28,464 nucleotides of DNA from an uncultured Victivallales bacterium (GTDB taxonomy: Bacteria > Verrucomicrobiota > Lentisphaeria > Oligosphaerales > JAFGRS01), in NCBI GenBank assembly GCA_903834675.1, contig CAILKC010000341.1, forward strand, positions 1-28,464. Direction: 5' to 3'. The translations under genes and the position numbers were made by a program. Positions 16,125 to 24,529 of the stretch are shown piece after piece; within the stretch, counting starts at the first letter, position 1; each line of letters opens with the position of its first letter. A model generated the notes under the pieces. The model worked only from the letters and a program-made list of their open reading frames with translations, made no database searches and was not told the origin of the DNA.

Positions 16125-17078
16125 ATGGAACTTGACGTCGAAATCCTGGACCACAAGACCAACACCACGACCCGCTTGACCCTGCGCAGGGAACTGCTCA
16201 CCGTCGGACGGCACGAAGACAACGACGTGGTGATCCCCAACGAGTTCGTCTCGCGCAGCCACTGCCGCCTGCTGCTCAGGGTCGGCGGGAGCACCATCGA
16301 AGACCTGCAGAGCGCCAATGGCACCTTCACGGCCCACTCGGGACAGTGGGACCGGCTGACGGCCCCGCAGGCCCTCCTCCTGCCTGCGTCCGTGCGCCTG
16401 GGCAAGGAGATCACCCTCCGGCTCTCGACGCGCGACGACACCTGCATCTCGATGGGCGATACCGCGATGGTGCTGCGGACGGACATCGCCCCTTCCCTTT
16501 CGCAGGTGTGCAGCATCAAGGAACTCAGGCGCGACGAAACGATCATGGTGCTGGACCTGTGCGAGTCGACCAGGCTGGCCCACCAGAACGAGGAAATGGC
16601 CTTTCACCTCAAACGCCGACTTGAGGCGATCGCGAAGTTCTCCCTGTCTGCCTGCAATGTCAACTTCTTTAAGAATACCGGGGACGGCTTCGTCGCGACG
16701 TTTGCCGCCTCCGCCGACGCGCTCAAGGCCGCCCAAGCTATCATCGGCAGCCTCGCAGAGCGCAACGAGAAGAGCCCCAACCCGCCGATCCGCGTCCGCA
16801 TCGGCCTGCACCGCGGCGTCACCTACACCATCGACGCGGCAACCCGCGACGTGCATGGCTCCGATGTGAATATCGCCTTCCGGATCGAACCGCTGCAGCA
16901 GGAGTCGTTTTTACAGCTCAAGTACCCCATACCCGAGCGCAACCGCATCCTCTGCTCAGCACAGTTCTACGACGATATCAAAGGCCAGGACATCTTCGAG
17001 ACCGTGGTATTCCACTACTGCGGCAGCGCCCAGCTCAAAGGCATCGCGGTCACGGTCGACATCTACCTGCTGCAATAG
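16125..17078 (+). CDS. FHA domain-class III nucleotidyl cyclase
   Basis: Soluble 317-aa signalling protein. The N-terminal FHA domain (residues ~1-105) shows the phosphothreonine-binding signature GRHEDNDVVIPNEFVSRSH (G28, R29, S43, H46) and NGTF (N65-F68). The C-terminal class III cyclase domain (~135-317) has metal ligands D144 (VLDLCES) and D187 (KNTGDGFVATF). The substrate-selecting Lys is K183, a candidate Asp is D242, and the transition-state residues are N249 and R253 (VNIAFRIE). All key residues are present, so adenylyl cyclase activity making cAMP is expected. Phosphopeptide binding would link it to a Ser/Thr kinase, none of which is encoded here. The ATG at 16125 fits the FHA edge; in-frame ATGs at 16071 and 16101 also lack good ribosome sites, so the start is uncertain. 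It converges on the pseudopilin gene with a 10-bp gap. Confidence 0.85.
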   Translation: MELDVEILDHKTNTTTRLTLRRELLTVGRHEDNDVVIPNEFVSRSHCRLLLRVGGSTIEDLQSANGTFTAHSGQWDRLTAPQALLLPASVRLGKEITLRLSTRDDTCISMGDTAMVLRTDIAPSLSQVCSIKELRRDETIMVLDLCESTRLAHQNEEMAFHLKRRLEAIAKFSLSACNVNFFKNTGDGFVATFAASADALKAAQAIIGSLAERNEKSPNPPIRVRIGLHRGVTYTIDAATRDVHGSDVNIAFRIEPLQQESFLQLKYPIPERNRILCSAQFYDDIKGQDIFETVVFHYCGSAQLKGIAVTVDIYLLQ

Positions 17079-17088
17079 AGAGGCAGGC

Positions 17089-17754
<666 letters not shown>

Positions 17755-17766
17755 CACCACGTCCTC

Positions 17767-17831
17767 CTGAAAAGCTGTGAAGAAACCGCCGCCCCACCTC
17801 CCGCCCTCGACCCGTATGTTGTCACGCCTTC
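17767..17831 (-). repeat. Pseudopilin leader repeat (second copy at 4949-5051)
   Basis: Immediately upstream of the pseudopilin ribosome site are the blocks CTGAAAAGCTGTGAAGAAAC (17767 onward) and CCCTCGACCCGTATG (17804 onward). Both recur in order at 4949-5051. They may be a conserved 5' leader or promoter region spread with pseudopilin genes. Confidence 0.55.
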
Positions 17832-18038
17832 GTATCCATTGCCCTCACGCGCCCGCCACCGGTCGGTACGACAGCGCAGACCCACGGCTGCACGATCACT
17901 AAACCAGAAGGTAGTGCCTATACCCGTTAAGTGCAAGGGTAAGCCGCCTGGCCTGGTAGTGCCTCAGGATCTGTGAAAGAAACGGGGTCGGAATCGGTAT
18001 CGGTATCGTGCCTGGATGAACCACGTAAAGTGGCTTGT

Positions 18039-18114
18039 GGACGGCCTCTCTGATCCGCCTCGCGCCAGACGGGCGCCAGGCGTGGAGCAGCGGTCGGCTC
18101 GACCGTCCCCCAGC
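18039..18114 (+). repeat. Dispersed repeat, copy B
   Basis: This 76-bp segment matches copy A at 2296-2371 with six mismatches and no gaps. Similarity stops abruptly on both sides, as expected for a repeat unit rather than a duplicated gene. Confidence 0.8.
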
Positions 18115-18220
18115 CCTGGAGCCGGCGGTCCCCGCCGTATCCCCATCCAGAGACGGCGCAAGTCCTGCCCGTCGGCATGACGGCCCGCCGACCTCCACGC
18201 CCTGCGGGCGGAAGAGACGC

Positions 18221-18298
18221 TCAGGGATGGTATCTCTATTCCGCCTCGACCAGCGCGCCGCGTGCCCGGCAGAAGCCCCTACGGAACTGACGTGCGCC
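18221..18298 (+). repeat. Dispersed repeat, rearranged copy C
   Basis: The first 28 bases (18221-18248) match copy A in direct orientation with three mismatches. The last 21 bases (18278-18298) match 2266-2286 in inverted orientation with two mismatches. The mixed orientation shows that the unit is modular or was rearranged. Confidence 0.7.
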
Positions 18299-18335
18299 CC
18301 ACCCCCAGCATCCACTAAGCTCTTACCCCTGTCTT

Positions 18336-18664
18336 ACATGGAAGTCAGAGACAGGTTCGCGCTGCCCGACTTTCTGCGTTTCGGGGGACTTCCCAGTGTC
18401 TTCCTGGCGGCTACAGCCCATCTCAAGCGGGACCGGCTGGCCAGCTAGGTGACCACCTATCTCAAAGAGGAGGTCGACGACGAGGCACTGGCCAGAGACC
18501 TGCCTGCCTTCACCAAGTTCCTCGACTTGGCTGGCTGCGAGAACGGTAACCTCATCAACGACATTCTCGAGGTCATGAAAGCCGTAGCCTATCGGCGCAC
18601 GGAAACCGAAGTATCTTTCTTCCGGACATCGGGTGGGGCGGAAGTGGATAGGGTGTGTGGAAGG
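18336..18664 (+). pseudogene. Eroded DUF4143/AAA-type ATPase gene
   Basis: One frame reads LPDFLRFGGLPSVFLAATAH, a TAG stop at 18446-18448, then VTTYLKEEVDDEALARDLPA, FTKFLDLAGCENGNLIND, and finally YRRTETEVSFFRTSGGAEVD. These match the successive landmarks of DUF4143 ATPases: RFGGLP.v, TYLKEEi..EalvRdLPaF.rFLe.aa…Ng…N, and the C-terminal sYRr…sfwRTs.G.EVDf. The AAA part is absent, a stop interrupts the frame, and the region between NGNLIND and the C-terminal motif is deleted. The gene is therefore dead. Its frame happens to stay open into the downstream beta-helix gene, which could mislead start prediction. Confidence 0.8.
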
Positions 18665-18727
18665 ACAGTGCGGGGAACCGACGGCCGTGCGCCAGCGCGT
18701 TCCCGCCAGCACCGAAAGGCCAGAATG

Positions 18728-21700
18728 ATGCGAACGCAGACACGCCGGTGCCTGACCTGCTGTACGTCCATGCTGCTGAGTCTCGCCTGGATACCGCCGA
18801 GCCAGGGACAGACTCAGGGCTTGGTTCTGCACGTCTCCACCGCGGGCAATGACGCCTGGTCAGGCCGACCGGCAGCGCCGAACCCGGCCGGGACCGACGG
18901 ACCGCTGGCCAGCCTCGGCAGGGCGCAGGAACGCATCCGTGAGATCAAAGCGGTGGCGGCGGGAGGTCCGCAGGCCCCGGTCACCGTCCTGCTGCGGGGC
19001 GGGACCTACCGCCAGGCCAAGCCGCTGGTATTCACGGCGGCTGATTCCGGCAGCCAGGACGCCCCCATCACCTTCGCGGCCTACCCCGGCGAAAACCCCA
19101 TCATTAGCGGCGGCACGCTCATCACCGGCTGGACGCTTGACGATAGCCTCCAGAGCCGCACGCGCTGCGCTGGCAAACTCTGGCGTGTGGACCTGCCCAA
19201 GGCGGCGGGCCGCGCCTGGAGCTTTAACCAACTCTTCGTCAACGAGCAACGCCGAACCCGCGCCAGAATCCCCAACCGCCGCGAGTTCCTGCGCACTGAT
19301 GGCCCCGTGTCGAAGGGCGAGCGGCGCGCTTTCTACTTCAAGGAAGGCGACCTGAAGGCGTGGGAGAACCTCGACGACGTCATCGTCGTGGTGTACCACT
19401 CCTGGGAGACCTCGATTCACCACCTCCAAACCGTGGACTCGGAAGCCCGTCTGGTCACCCTGCGGGAGCCCGCCCCCTGGGCCATGGGCAACTGGGAAAA
19501 GCAGCAGCGCTACTACGTCGAGAACGTCTTTGAGGGGTTGGACGAGCCCGGCGAATGGTATCTCAACCAGGCCACCGGCAGGCTGTATTACTACCCGCTG
19601 CCGGGGGAGACCATGGCGGACGTCGAAGCCTGCGCGCCGGTGCTTACCTCGAGCCTGATCCAGTTCCAGGGCGAACCCGTCAAGGGCGCCTTCGTCGAGT
19701 ACCTGCATTTCCGCGGCATCTCATTCCAGCACACGAACTCGCAACTGCGGCGGGTGCGCAATCCGGGGCAGGGCGAGATCTTCCAGCCTGGGCTGATCCA
19801 GGCCGTCGGCCTGCGCCAGGCCAGCTTCGTGGACTGCGATATCGCCCACACCGGCGCCCACGGCATCTGGCTGGCGGAGGGCTGCACGGACGTGCGTCTC
19901 GAGCGCTGCCACATCCACGATCTCGGGGGCGGCGGCGTGTACATCGGCGGCGGCTGGGGAATCAACGAGGCGGCGCCGACGGAGCGCATCACGGTGGATA
20001 ACTGCTTCATCCACGACGGCTCGTACCTGTTCCGCGGCGCCCACGGGGTCTGGATCGGCAGGAGCTCCTACAACACCGTGACCCACAACGAGATCTCGAA
20101 CTTCGACTACTCCGGCATCTCCTGCGGCTGGTCGTGGGGTTTCCAACCCAGTTCTGCCCATCACAACACCCTCGACTACAACTACATTCATCATCTCGGA
20201 AATGGCGATGGACTGGGCGATATGGGGGGCATCTACACCCTGGGCATCTCGCCGGGAACCACCGAACGCTACAACCATATTCACGACGTCTTCAACTACG
20301 CCCCCGTCTCGCACGGCTCCGGCATCTACCCCGACGAGGGCAGCTCGGAGATCCTGATCGAAAACAATGTGGTCTACCGGGTCAGGACCTGCCCACTCTT
20401 CCAGCACTACGGCAAGGATAACACCATCCGCAACAACATCTTCGCTCTCGGCGGCAAGGGACAGCTCCAGCGCTGCCGGGAGGACATTCCCTGTCACTAC
20501 GCCGCAGTGGGCAACCTGGTCTACGCCGACCTCCCGCAGATGCTCGGGGGCGTCTGGAAGGATGGCAACTGGAAACTCGAGCGCAATCTCTACTGGAGCA
20601 CCGCCGGGGCGCCCGTCTTTGCCGGCCTCGACTTCGCCGCCTGGCAGGCCAAGGGCAACGACGCGGGCTCGGTCGTCGCCGACCCACTCTTCGTCAATCC
20701 CCAGGCTGGTAACTTCCGCCTGCAACCGAACTCCCCTGCCCTTGCCCTCGGCTTCCAGGACATTGATCTTAGCCCGACCGGCCTGTACGGCGAGCCGGCC
20801 TGGGTGAACCTGCCCGGCCAGTACCCGAACCGGACGCTCCTGGAGGTCCCGCCGCCGGTGGAGACCCCGCTGATCATCAACTTCGGTTTCGAGACGGATG
20901 AGCCCGGCGCAGAGCCGCTCGACGGAGAGATTATCAAGGGCGAAAACGGGGCGGCGCTGCAGGTGTCCACGGAGACCGCCGCGGCCAGTACTCGCAGCCT
21001 CAAATTCACCGATGCCCCAGAGCAGAAAAACAACTGGACGCCCCACGTCTACTATCGCAAGACCTACACCCGCGGCAAGGTCCAGCTCTCCTGGGACATG
21101 CTCAACCGCCAGGACGCGCCCGCCAGTTTCTACGTGGAGCTGCGGCAATACGAGGGCAGCCCCTACGTGGTCGGCCCCACCGTGTCGGTCGCCCCTGACG
21201 GCAAGGTCACCGCCAGCAACCAGGAGGTCGGCACCATGCCTCTGGGCGAATGGGTACGGGTCGAGATTGCCATCGAACTGGGCGAGGGTGCGCCGCCGAC
21301 CTACCAGCTCGCTCTCCGTGTTCCCGGGCGGGAGCCGGTGCTCAAGGAACTGCCCTACCTCAACCGCAGCTTCCGCCAGATCGAATGGCTGGGCATCTCG
21401 AGCACCAGCGTCGCGGCCACCGTCTTCTACATCGACAACCTGAAGCTGGGCACGGCTGAAGAACTCGCGACGCCACCACCACCGCGGCCCCCGAAACGGC
21501 CGCTCGCCACCAGACCGCCCCTGCCCGCCAACCCGCAGGCCCTGGCCGGATACTGGAGCTTCGACGAGGGCGACGGGTACACCGCCAAGGACCTTTCGGG
21601 GTGCGGTAACGATGCGGACGTCGGCGCCGGCTGGGCCACGGGTACCTTCGGCGCTGCGCTGCTCTGCGACCCGGTCGCCCACAGCGCCACCATCAAGGAT

Positions 21701-22213
21701 GACCCGACCCTGCGCTTCGGCACGACCGACTTCAGCCTCGAGCTCTGGCTCTGCCCAACTACGCTCACCATCGACTCCAAAGACCCGCGCCGCAGGTTCA
21801 TGAGCAAGAACGCCTATCCCACCACCTGGTGGAACCTGAACCTGACCCCCGAAGGAAAGCCGTTCCTGGAGATGGTCGACGCCAACAAGGTCGGCTGCAC
21901 CAACCGGCCCGCCGGCGTCATTCCGCCGAACGCCTGGACGCACTTCGTGGTTGTGGTCGAACGGGCCAACGCCAAGACCCGCTACTACTTCAACGGCGCC
22001 TTGGACAGCGCCCAGGACATCCCGGCCGCCTTCACCGGCGCGCTGGACGTCGAGGGTGGCGACCTCTCCATTGGCTCTAGCTGGCAACCCTTCATCGGCC
22101 TGCTGAACGAGGTCAAGATCTACCGGCGCGCTCTCGCGCCCGCCGAGATCAAGGCGAGCTACGAGAAAGACCAGGGCAAGCACAGCAGCGTCGCCTACGA
22201 GGCAGTCGAGTAG
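18728..22213 (+). CDS. Secreted multidomain beta-helix protein with CBM-like and LamG domains
   Basis: Exported protein of 1161 aa. GAAAGG (18714-18719) lies 8 nt before the ATG at 18728; an adjacent ATG at 18725 is nearly equivalent. Residues 1-~27 (MRTQTRRCLTCCTSMLLSLA…PPSQGQ) form the signal peptide. Residues ~30-690 are a right-handed beta-helix opening with LHVSTAGNDAWSGRPAAPN, paralogous to the protein at 8417-10528, with coil repeats such as HHNTLDYNYIHHLGNG. Residues ~715-910 (INFGFETDEPGAEPLDGE…VFYIDNLKLG) look like a carbohydrate-binding beta-sandwich. A proline-rich linker (~914-935) leads to a LamG domain (~938-1150: LAGYWSFDEGDGYTAKDLSG, FSLELWLCP, LLNEVKIYRRALAPAEI). Extracellular glycan binding and cleavage is the likely role. 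An SDR gene follows after 15 bp. The open frame extends upstream to a GTG at 18449, but that part is ATPase debris. Confidence 0.87.
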   Translation: MRTQTRRCLTCCTSMLLSLAWIPPSQGQTQGLVLHVSTAGNDAWSGRPAAPNPAGTDGPLASLGRAQERIREIKAVAAGGPQAPVTVLLRGGTYRQAKPLVFTAADSGSQDAPITFAAYPGENPIISGGTLITGWTLDDSLQSRTRCAGKLWRVDLPKAAGRAWSFNQLFVNEQRRTRARIPNRREFLRTDGPVSKGERRAFYFKEGDLKAWENLDDVIVVVYHSWETSIHHLQTVDSEARLVTLREPAPWAMGNWEKQQRYYVENVFEGLDEPGEWYLNQATGRLYYYPLPGETMADVEACAPVLTSSLIQFQGEPVKGAFVEYLHFRGISFQHTNSQLRRVRNPGQGEIFQPGLIQAVGLRQASFVDCDIAHTGAHGIWLAEGCTDVRLERCHIHDLGGGGVYIGGGWGINEAAPTERITVDNCFIHDGSYLFRGAHGVWIGRSSYNTVTHNEISNFDYSGISCGWSWGFQPSSAHHNTLDYNYIHHLGNGDGLGDMGGIYTLGISPGTTERYNHIHDVFNYAPVSHGSGIYPDEGSSEILIENNVVYRVRTCPLFQHYGKDNTIRNNIFALGGKGQLQRCREDIPCHYAAVGNLVYADLPQMLGGVWKDGNWKLERNLYWSTAGAPVFAGLDFAAWQAKGNDAGSVVADPLFVNPQAGNFRLQPNSPALALGFQDIDLSPTGLYGEPAWVNLPGQYPNRTLLEVPPPVETPLIINFGFETDEPGAEPLDGEIIKGENGAALQVSTETAAASTRSLKFTDAPEQKNNWTPHVYYRKTYTRGKVQLSWDMLNRQDAPASFYVELRQYEGSPYVVGPTVSVAPDGKVTASNQEVGTMPLGEWVRVEIAIELGEGAPPTYQLALRVPGREPVLKELPYLNRSFRQIEWLGISSTSVAATVFYIDNLKLGTAEELATPPPPRPPKRPLATRPPLPANPQALAGYWSFDEGDGYTAKDLSGCGNDADVGAGWATGTFGAALLCDPVAHSATIKDDPTLRFGTTDFSLELWLCPTTLTIDSKDPRRRFMSKNAYPTTWWNLNLTPEGKPFLEMVDANKVGCTNRPAGVIPPNAWTHFVVVVERANAKTRYYFNGALDSAQDIPAAFTGALDVEGGDLSIGSSWQPFIGLLNEVKIYRRALAPAEIKASYEKDQGKHSSVAYEAVE

Positions 22214-22228
22214 CGCCGGAGGCAAGCC

Positions 22229-22987
22229 ATGCGTGACTACTTCGACTTCTCGGGGAAGGTGGCGGCCGTGACCGGCGGCCGCCGGGGACTGGGCCGAGCC
22301 ATGGCGGTGGAGTTGGCGCGCCGCGGTGCCAAGACCGCCATCCTCGCCAAGAGTCCCGAGGCAGACGAGGTAGTGCGGCAGATCCGCGACGGCGGCGGCG
22401 AGGCGGCCTACTTCCAGGTCGATCTGGCCCGGCGGGAGGAGCGCACCGGGTTACTGGAGAGGGTCCGCACGCACTTCGGTCGCCTCGATATCCTGATCAA
22501 CAACGCCGGCTATCTGCACTGTGCCCCCGTGCTCGAATACCCGCTGCCGCAGTGGGACGCCGATATGTCGGTTCTCCTCGACGCCGTGTTCGAACTGTCG
22601 CAGCAGGCGGGCAGGATCATGGCCGAGCAGGGCGGCGGAAAGATCATCCAGATCGCGTCCACCGCGGCGTTCAAGGAGGGCGCGGCGCTGATCGCCTATG
22701 CCACGGCCAAGAGCGCACTCGTGGGCCTGACCCGCTGCCTGGCAGGCGGGCTGGCCAAGCACGGTATCAACGTCAACGCCATTGCCCCGGGCATCTTCAA
22801 CACCGACATCAACAGCGCCTTGTTCGACCACCCGGAAGCCTTGGCCGCGCGCTGCAAACCCATCCCCTCCGGGCGGCTCGGTGAAGTCGATGATATCATT
22901 GGGCCGATGCTGTTTCTGGCCAGCGCCATGAGCGCGCACGTCCATGGGCAAACACTCATCGTCGACGGTGGCTTCACCGGTGTGTGA
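22229..22987 (+). CDS. SDR-family NAD(P)-dependent oxidoreductase
   Basis: Cytoplasmic dehydrogenase of 252 aa, the normal length of classical SDRs. GGAGG (22217-22221) lies 7 nt before the ATG. Features are the cofactor loop TGGRRGLG (15-22), NNAG (91-94), catalytic S144 (IQIASTAA), and Y157/K161 in YATAK, plus the C-terminal IVDGGFTGV. The overall pattern is like 3-oxoacyl-ACP reductase or KduD-like sugar/uronate dehydrogenases; the substrate cannot be fixed. It is translationally close to the secreted beta-helix gene (15-bp gap), so oxidation or reduction of a released sugar or uronate is a reasonable inference. Its TGA lies two bases before the terminal repeat of the element at 22990. Confidence 0.9.
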   Translation: MRDYFDFSGKVAAVTGGRRGLGRAMAVELARRGAKTAILAKSPEADEVVRQIRDGGGEAAYFQVDLARREERTGLLERVRTHFGRLDILINNAGYLHCAPVLEYPLPQWDADMSVLLDAVFELSQQAGRIMAEQGGGKIIQIASTAAFKEGAALIAYATAKSALVGLTRCLAGGLAKHGINVNAIAPGIFNTDINSALFDHPEALAARCKPIPSGRLGEVDDIIGPMLFLASAMSAHVHGQTLIVDGGFTGV

Positions 22988-23166
22988 TTTGGGGTCAACC
23001 CTCGACTTTTAGCTTCACATTGCATCATCATATGGCGTTACACCAAGGAGTGGGCGCTCATGCTACTCCCGGTTCCAGAGCCTTAGACGCCCTCTTACAC
23101 ATTTGCTTGGAGGTGACTACTCAGGTGCGAGTGCGTATCCTGCCCCAACGGGGTTGCGTACCCAAG

Positions 23167-23200
23167 CCCAGGGCAGGCCGCTGCGTCGGCCTACCCTGGG
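23167..23200. repeat. Strong hairpin inside the element (left)
   Basis: CCCAGGG, one mismatch, AGGCCG, loop CTGCGT, CGGCCT, mismatch, CCCTGGG: 13 base pairs interrupted by one mismatch. In RNA from either strand it would fold stably and could stop or protect the transcript. There is no T-tract. Confidence 0.6.
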
Positions 23201-23294
23201 TGATCAAGGCAGCAAACCCAGTCTACCCCAACGGGGTTGGGTCATGGTGCCAAGACGCAACCCCGTTGAGGTAGGAGGCCATGACCACATGTGA

Positions 23295-23328
23295 CCCAGG
23301 GTAGCGGCACCAAAGCCGCAACCCTGGG
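23295..23328. repeat. Strong hairpin inside the element (right)
   Basis: CCCAGGG, two unpaired bases, GCGGC, loop ACCAAA, GCCGC, two bases, CCCTGGG. It has the same outer stem as the left hairpin and a different inner stem, so the pairing rather than the sequence is conserved. Confidence 0.6.
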
Positions 23329-23565
23329 CTCTGGGCCTCAGCCCCGTTGGGGCAGGGAAATGCACCTGAGTTGTAACCTGAGTAGTTACACTTGGAGCAC
23401 CAGCCGGACCAGAAAATGAAGGTGATACCAAGCAGGCGCTACCCGGTCGGTCCCGCCGCCGAGGGTTTACTTTCCGCCAGGAATGGCGGACCAAGGGGTG
23501 CATGCCTAGCGTATGCATGACCACATTTTGTCAATACGAGGCTAAAAGTCGAGGGTTGACCCCAT

Positions 23566-24477
23566 TCAGTCGTCTTCCGTCAACGAGGCGCGGCTGAGGG
23601 CGGCCCCGGCGATCAGCAGGGCGCAACCGAACCACAGCTTGGGACCCGGCAGGACCCGTAGGTAGAGGCACGAGACCAGCGTCGACAGCAGCGGGGTGAA
23701 GTACGAGGTAGTCGAGAGCAGGATGAAGTCACCCCGGCGGATGCCGATATCCCACAGGGCATAGCCGAGCGTGGAGGTCGAGGCCAGGAACAGCACCTCC
23801 AGGACCGTCCGGGTGGTCCAGCCGCTGGGCTCGGTAACCAGCAGCCGCAGTCCCAGCAGGACCAGGCCCGTGGCGAGCATGAACAGCGCCACCGCGCCTT
23901 CGCCGTGAGCGGCGCCCCAGCGTCGGCACAGATTCGAGTACAGCGCCCAGGACAACGCGGCACAGAAAGCCAGTCCATAGGCAGCCGGATTGGCGAGCAG
24001 ATTGCGCGTCATCCCGGCCAGCGAGAGCGCGCCACCCTGGGTAATCACCAGCGCGATGCCGGCCACGCCCAGCAGCAGCCCCAGCGACAGCCACGGGCGC
24101 GCTCGCTTGCCCAGGATCGGCACGGCAAACAGCACCGTGAGCACCGTCCAGAGATAGTTCACCAGCCCGATTTCGAGCAACTGCAGCCGGTCCCTTGCCA
24201 GACCGACGGCGAGATAGAAGGTCGACAAACAGGACACGAACAGCGCCCCGCAAACCAGCAGATAGCGCGCCGAGAAGCCGCGCGGGTCAGGCAGCCGCCG
24301 TTCCCGGAGGAGCTGTCCCAAGGCGCAGAGCACCGCGCCCAGGAGGTAGACCACGGCCGCGGTCGTCACCCCGCCGACGGCCTCGGTGATGCGCCGGGCG
24401 ACCGCGACGGAGAAACTCCAGAGCACGATGGCCAGCATTCCCAGCAGCGTGGCCTGGCGCCGAGACAAAGCCTGCAT
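23566..24477 (-). CDS. EamA/DMT-family exporter, YddG-like
   Basis: Inner-membrane protein of 303 aa with about ten hydrophobic segments and two EamA halves. The closest recognisable match is the aromatic amino acid exporter YddG of E. coli: RQATLLGMLAIVLWSFSVAVAR, then IGLVNYLWTVLTVLFAVPIL, then TLGYALWDIGIRRGDFILLSTTSYFTPLLS, all in the same order. AGGCGG lies about 8 nt before the ATG at 24477. The gene follows the GH38-like gene by 52 bp on the same strand and may share its transcript. YddG relatives also move other small metabolites, so the substrate is unproven. The stop codon (23566-23568) is one base from the terminal repeat of the neighbouring element. Confidence 0.82.
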   Translation of the reverse strand: MQALSRRQATLLGMLAIVLWSFSVAVARRITEAVGGVTTAAVVYLLGAVLCALGQLLRERRLPDPRGFSARYLLVCGALFVSCLSTFYLAVGLARDRLQLLEIGLVNYLWTVLTVLFAVPILGKRARPWLSLGLLLGVAGIALVITQGGALSLAGMTRNLLANPAAYGLAFCAALSWALYSNLCRRWGAAHGEGAVALFMLATGLVLLGLRLLVTEPSGWTTRTVLEVLFLASTSTLGYALWDIGIRRGDFILLSTTSYFTPLLSTLVSCLYLRVLPGPKLWFGCALLIAGAALSRASLTEDD

Positions 24478-24529
24478 ACAACACCGCCTGTCAGCAGCCG
24501 CTTATGATGGGCCTGGTCAGCGCGCCGCT

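Larger units (their letters stand above)
17832..18335. other. Non-coding repeat-rich stretch
   Basis: The stretch contains a short CGGTAT tandem run near 17993-18008, dispersed repeat copies B (18039-18114) and C (18221-18298), and then runs into an ATPase gene remnant. No intact gene is supported. Confidence 0.5.
22990..23564. mobile_element. 575-bp MITE-like element with 24-bp perfect terminal inverted repeats
   Basis: The left end 22990-23013 (TGGGGTCAACCCTCGAC…) and right end 23541-23564 are perfect inverted repeats of 24 bp. The interior is non-coding and itself partly palindromic. Two strong hairpins, at 23167-23200 and 23295-23328, carry the same CCCAGGG…CCCTGGG outer stem. Flanking blocks such as ACTACTCAGGT and CCTGCCCCAACGGGG recur inverted on the other side. 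No transposase is encoded, so movement would need a helper. A clear target duplication is not visible; at most TT flanks both ends. The element fills the whole gap between two convergent genes. Confidence 0.8.

Noticed and set aside
18449..18727. N-terminal extension of the beta-helix protein from GTG
   Set aside because: This part matches a dead DUF4143 ATPase, and the beta-helix gene has its own ribosome site and signal peptide.
19721..22225. 834-codon antisense open frame
   Set aside because: It overlaps the secreted beta-helix gene completely, and its translation has no recognisable domain or signal.
22990..23564. Small proteins encoded inside the terminal-repeat element
   Set aside because: Short open frames there cross hairpin arms, lack ribosome sites and resemble no protein.
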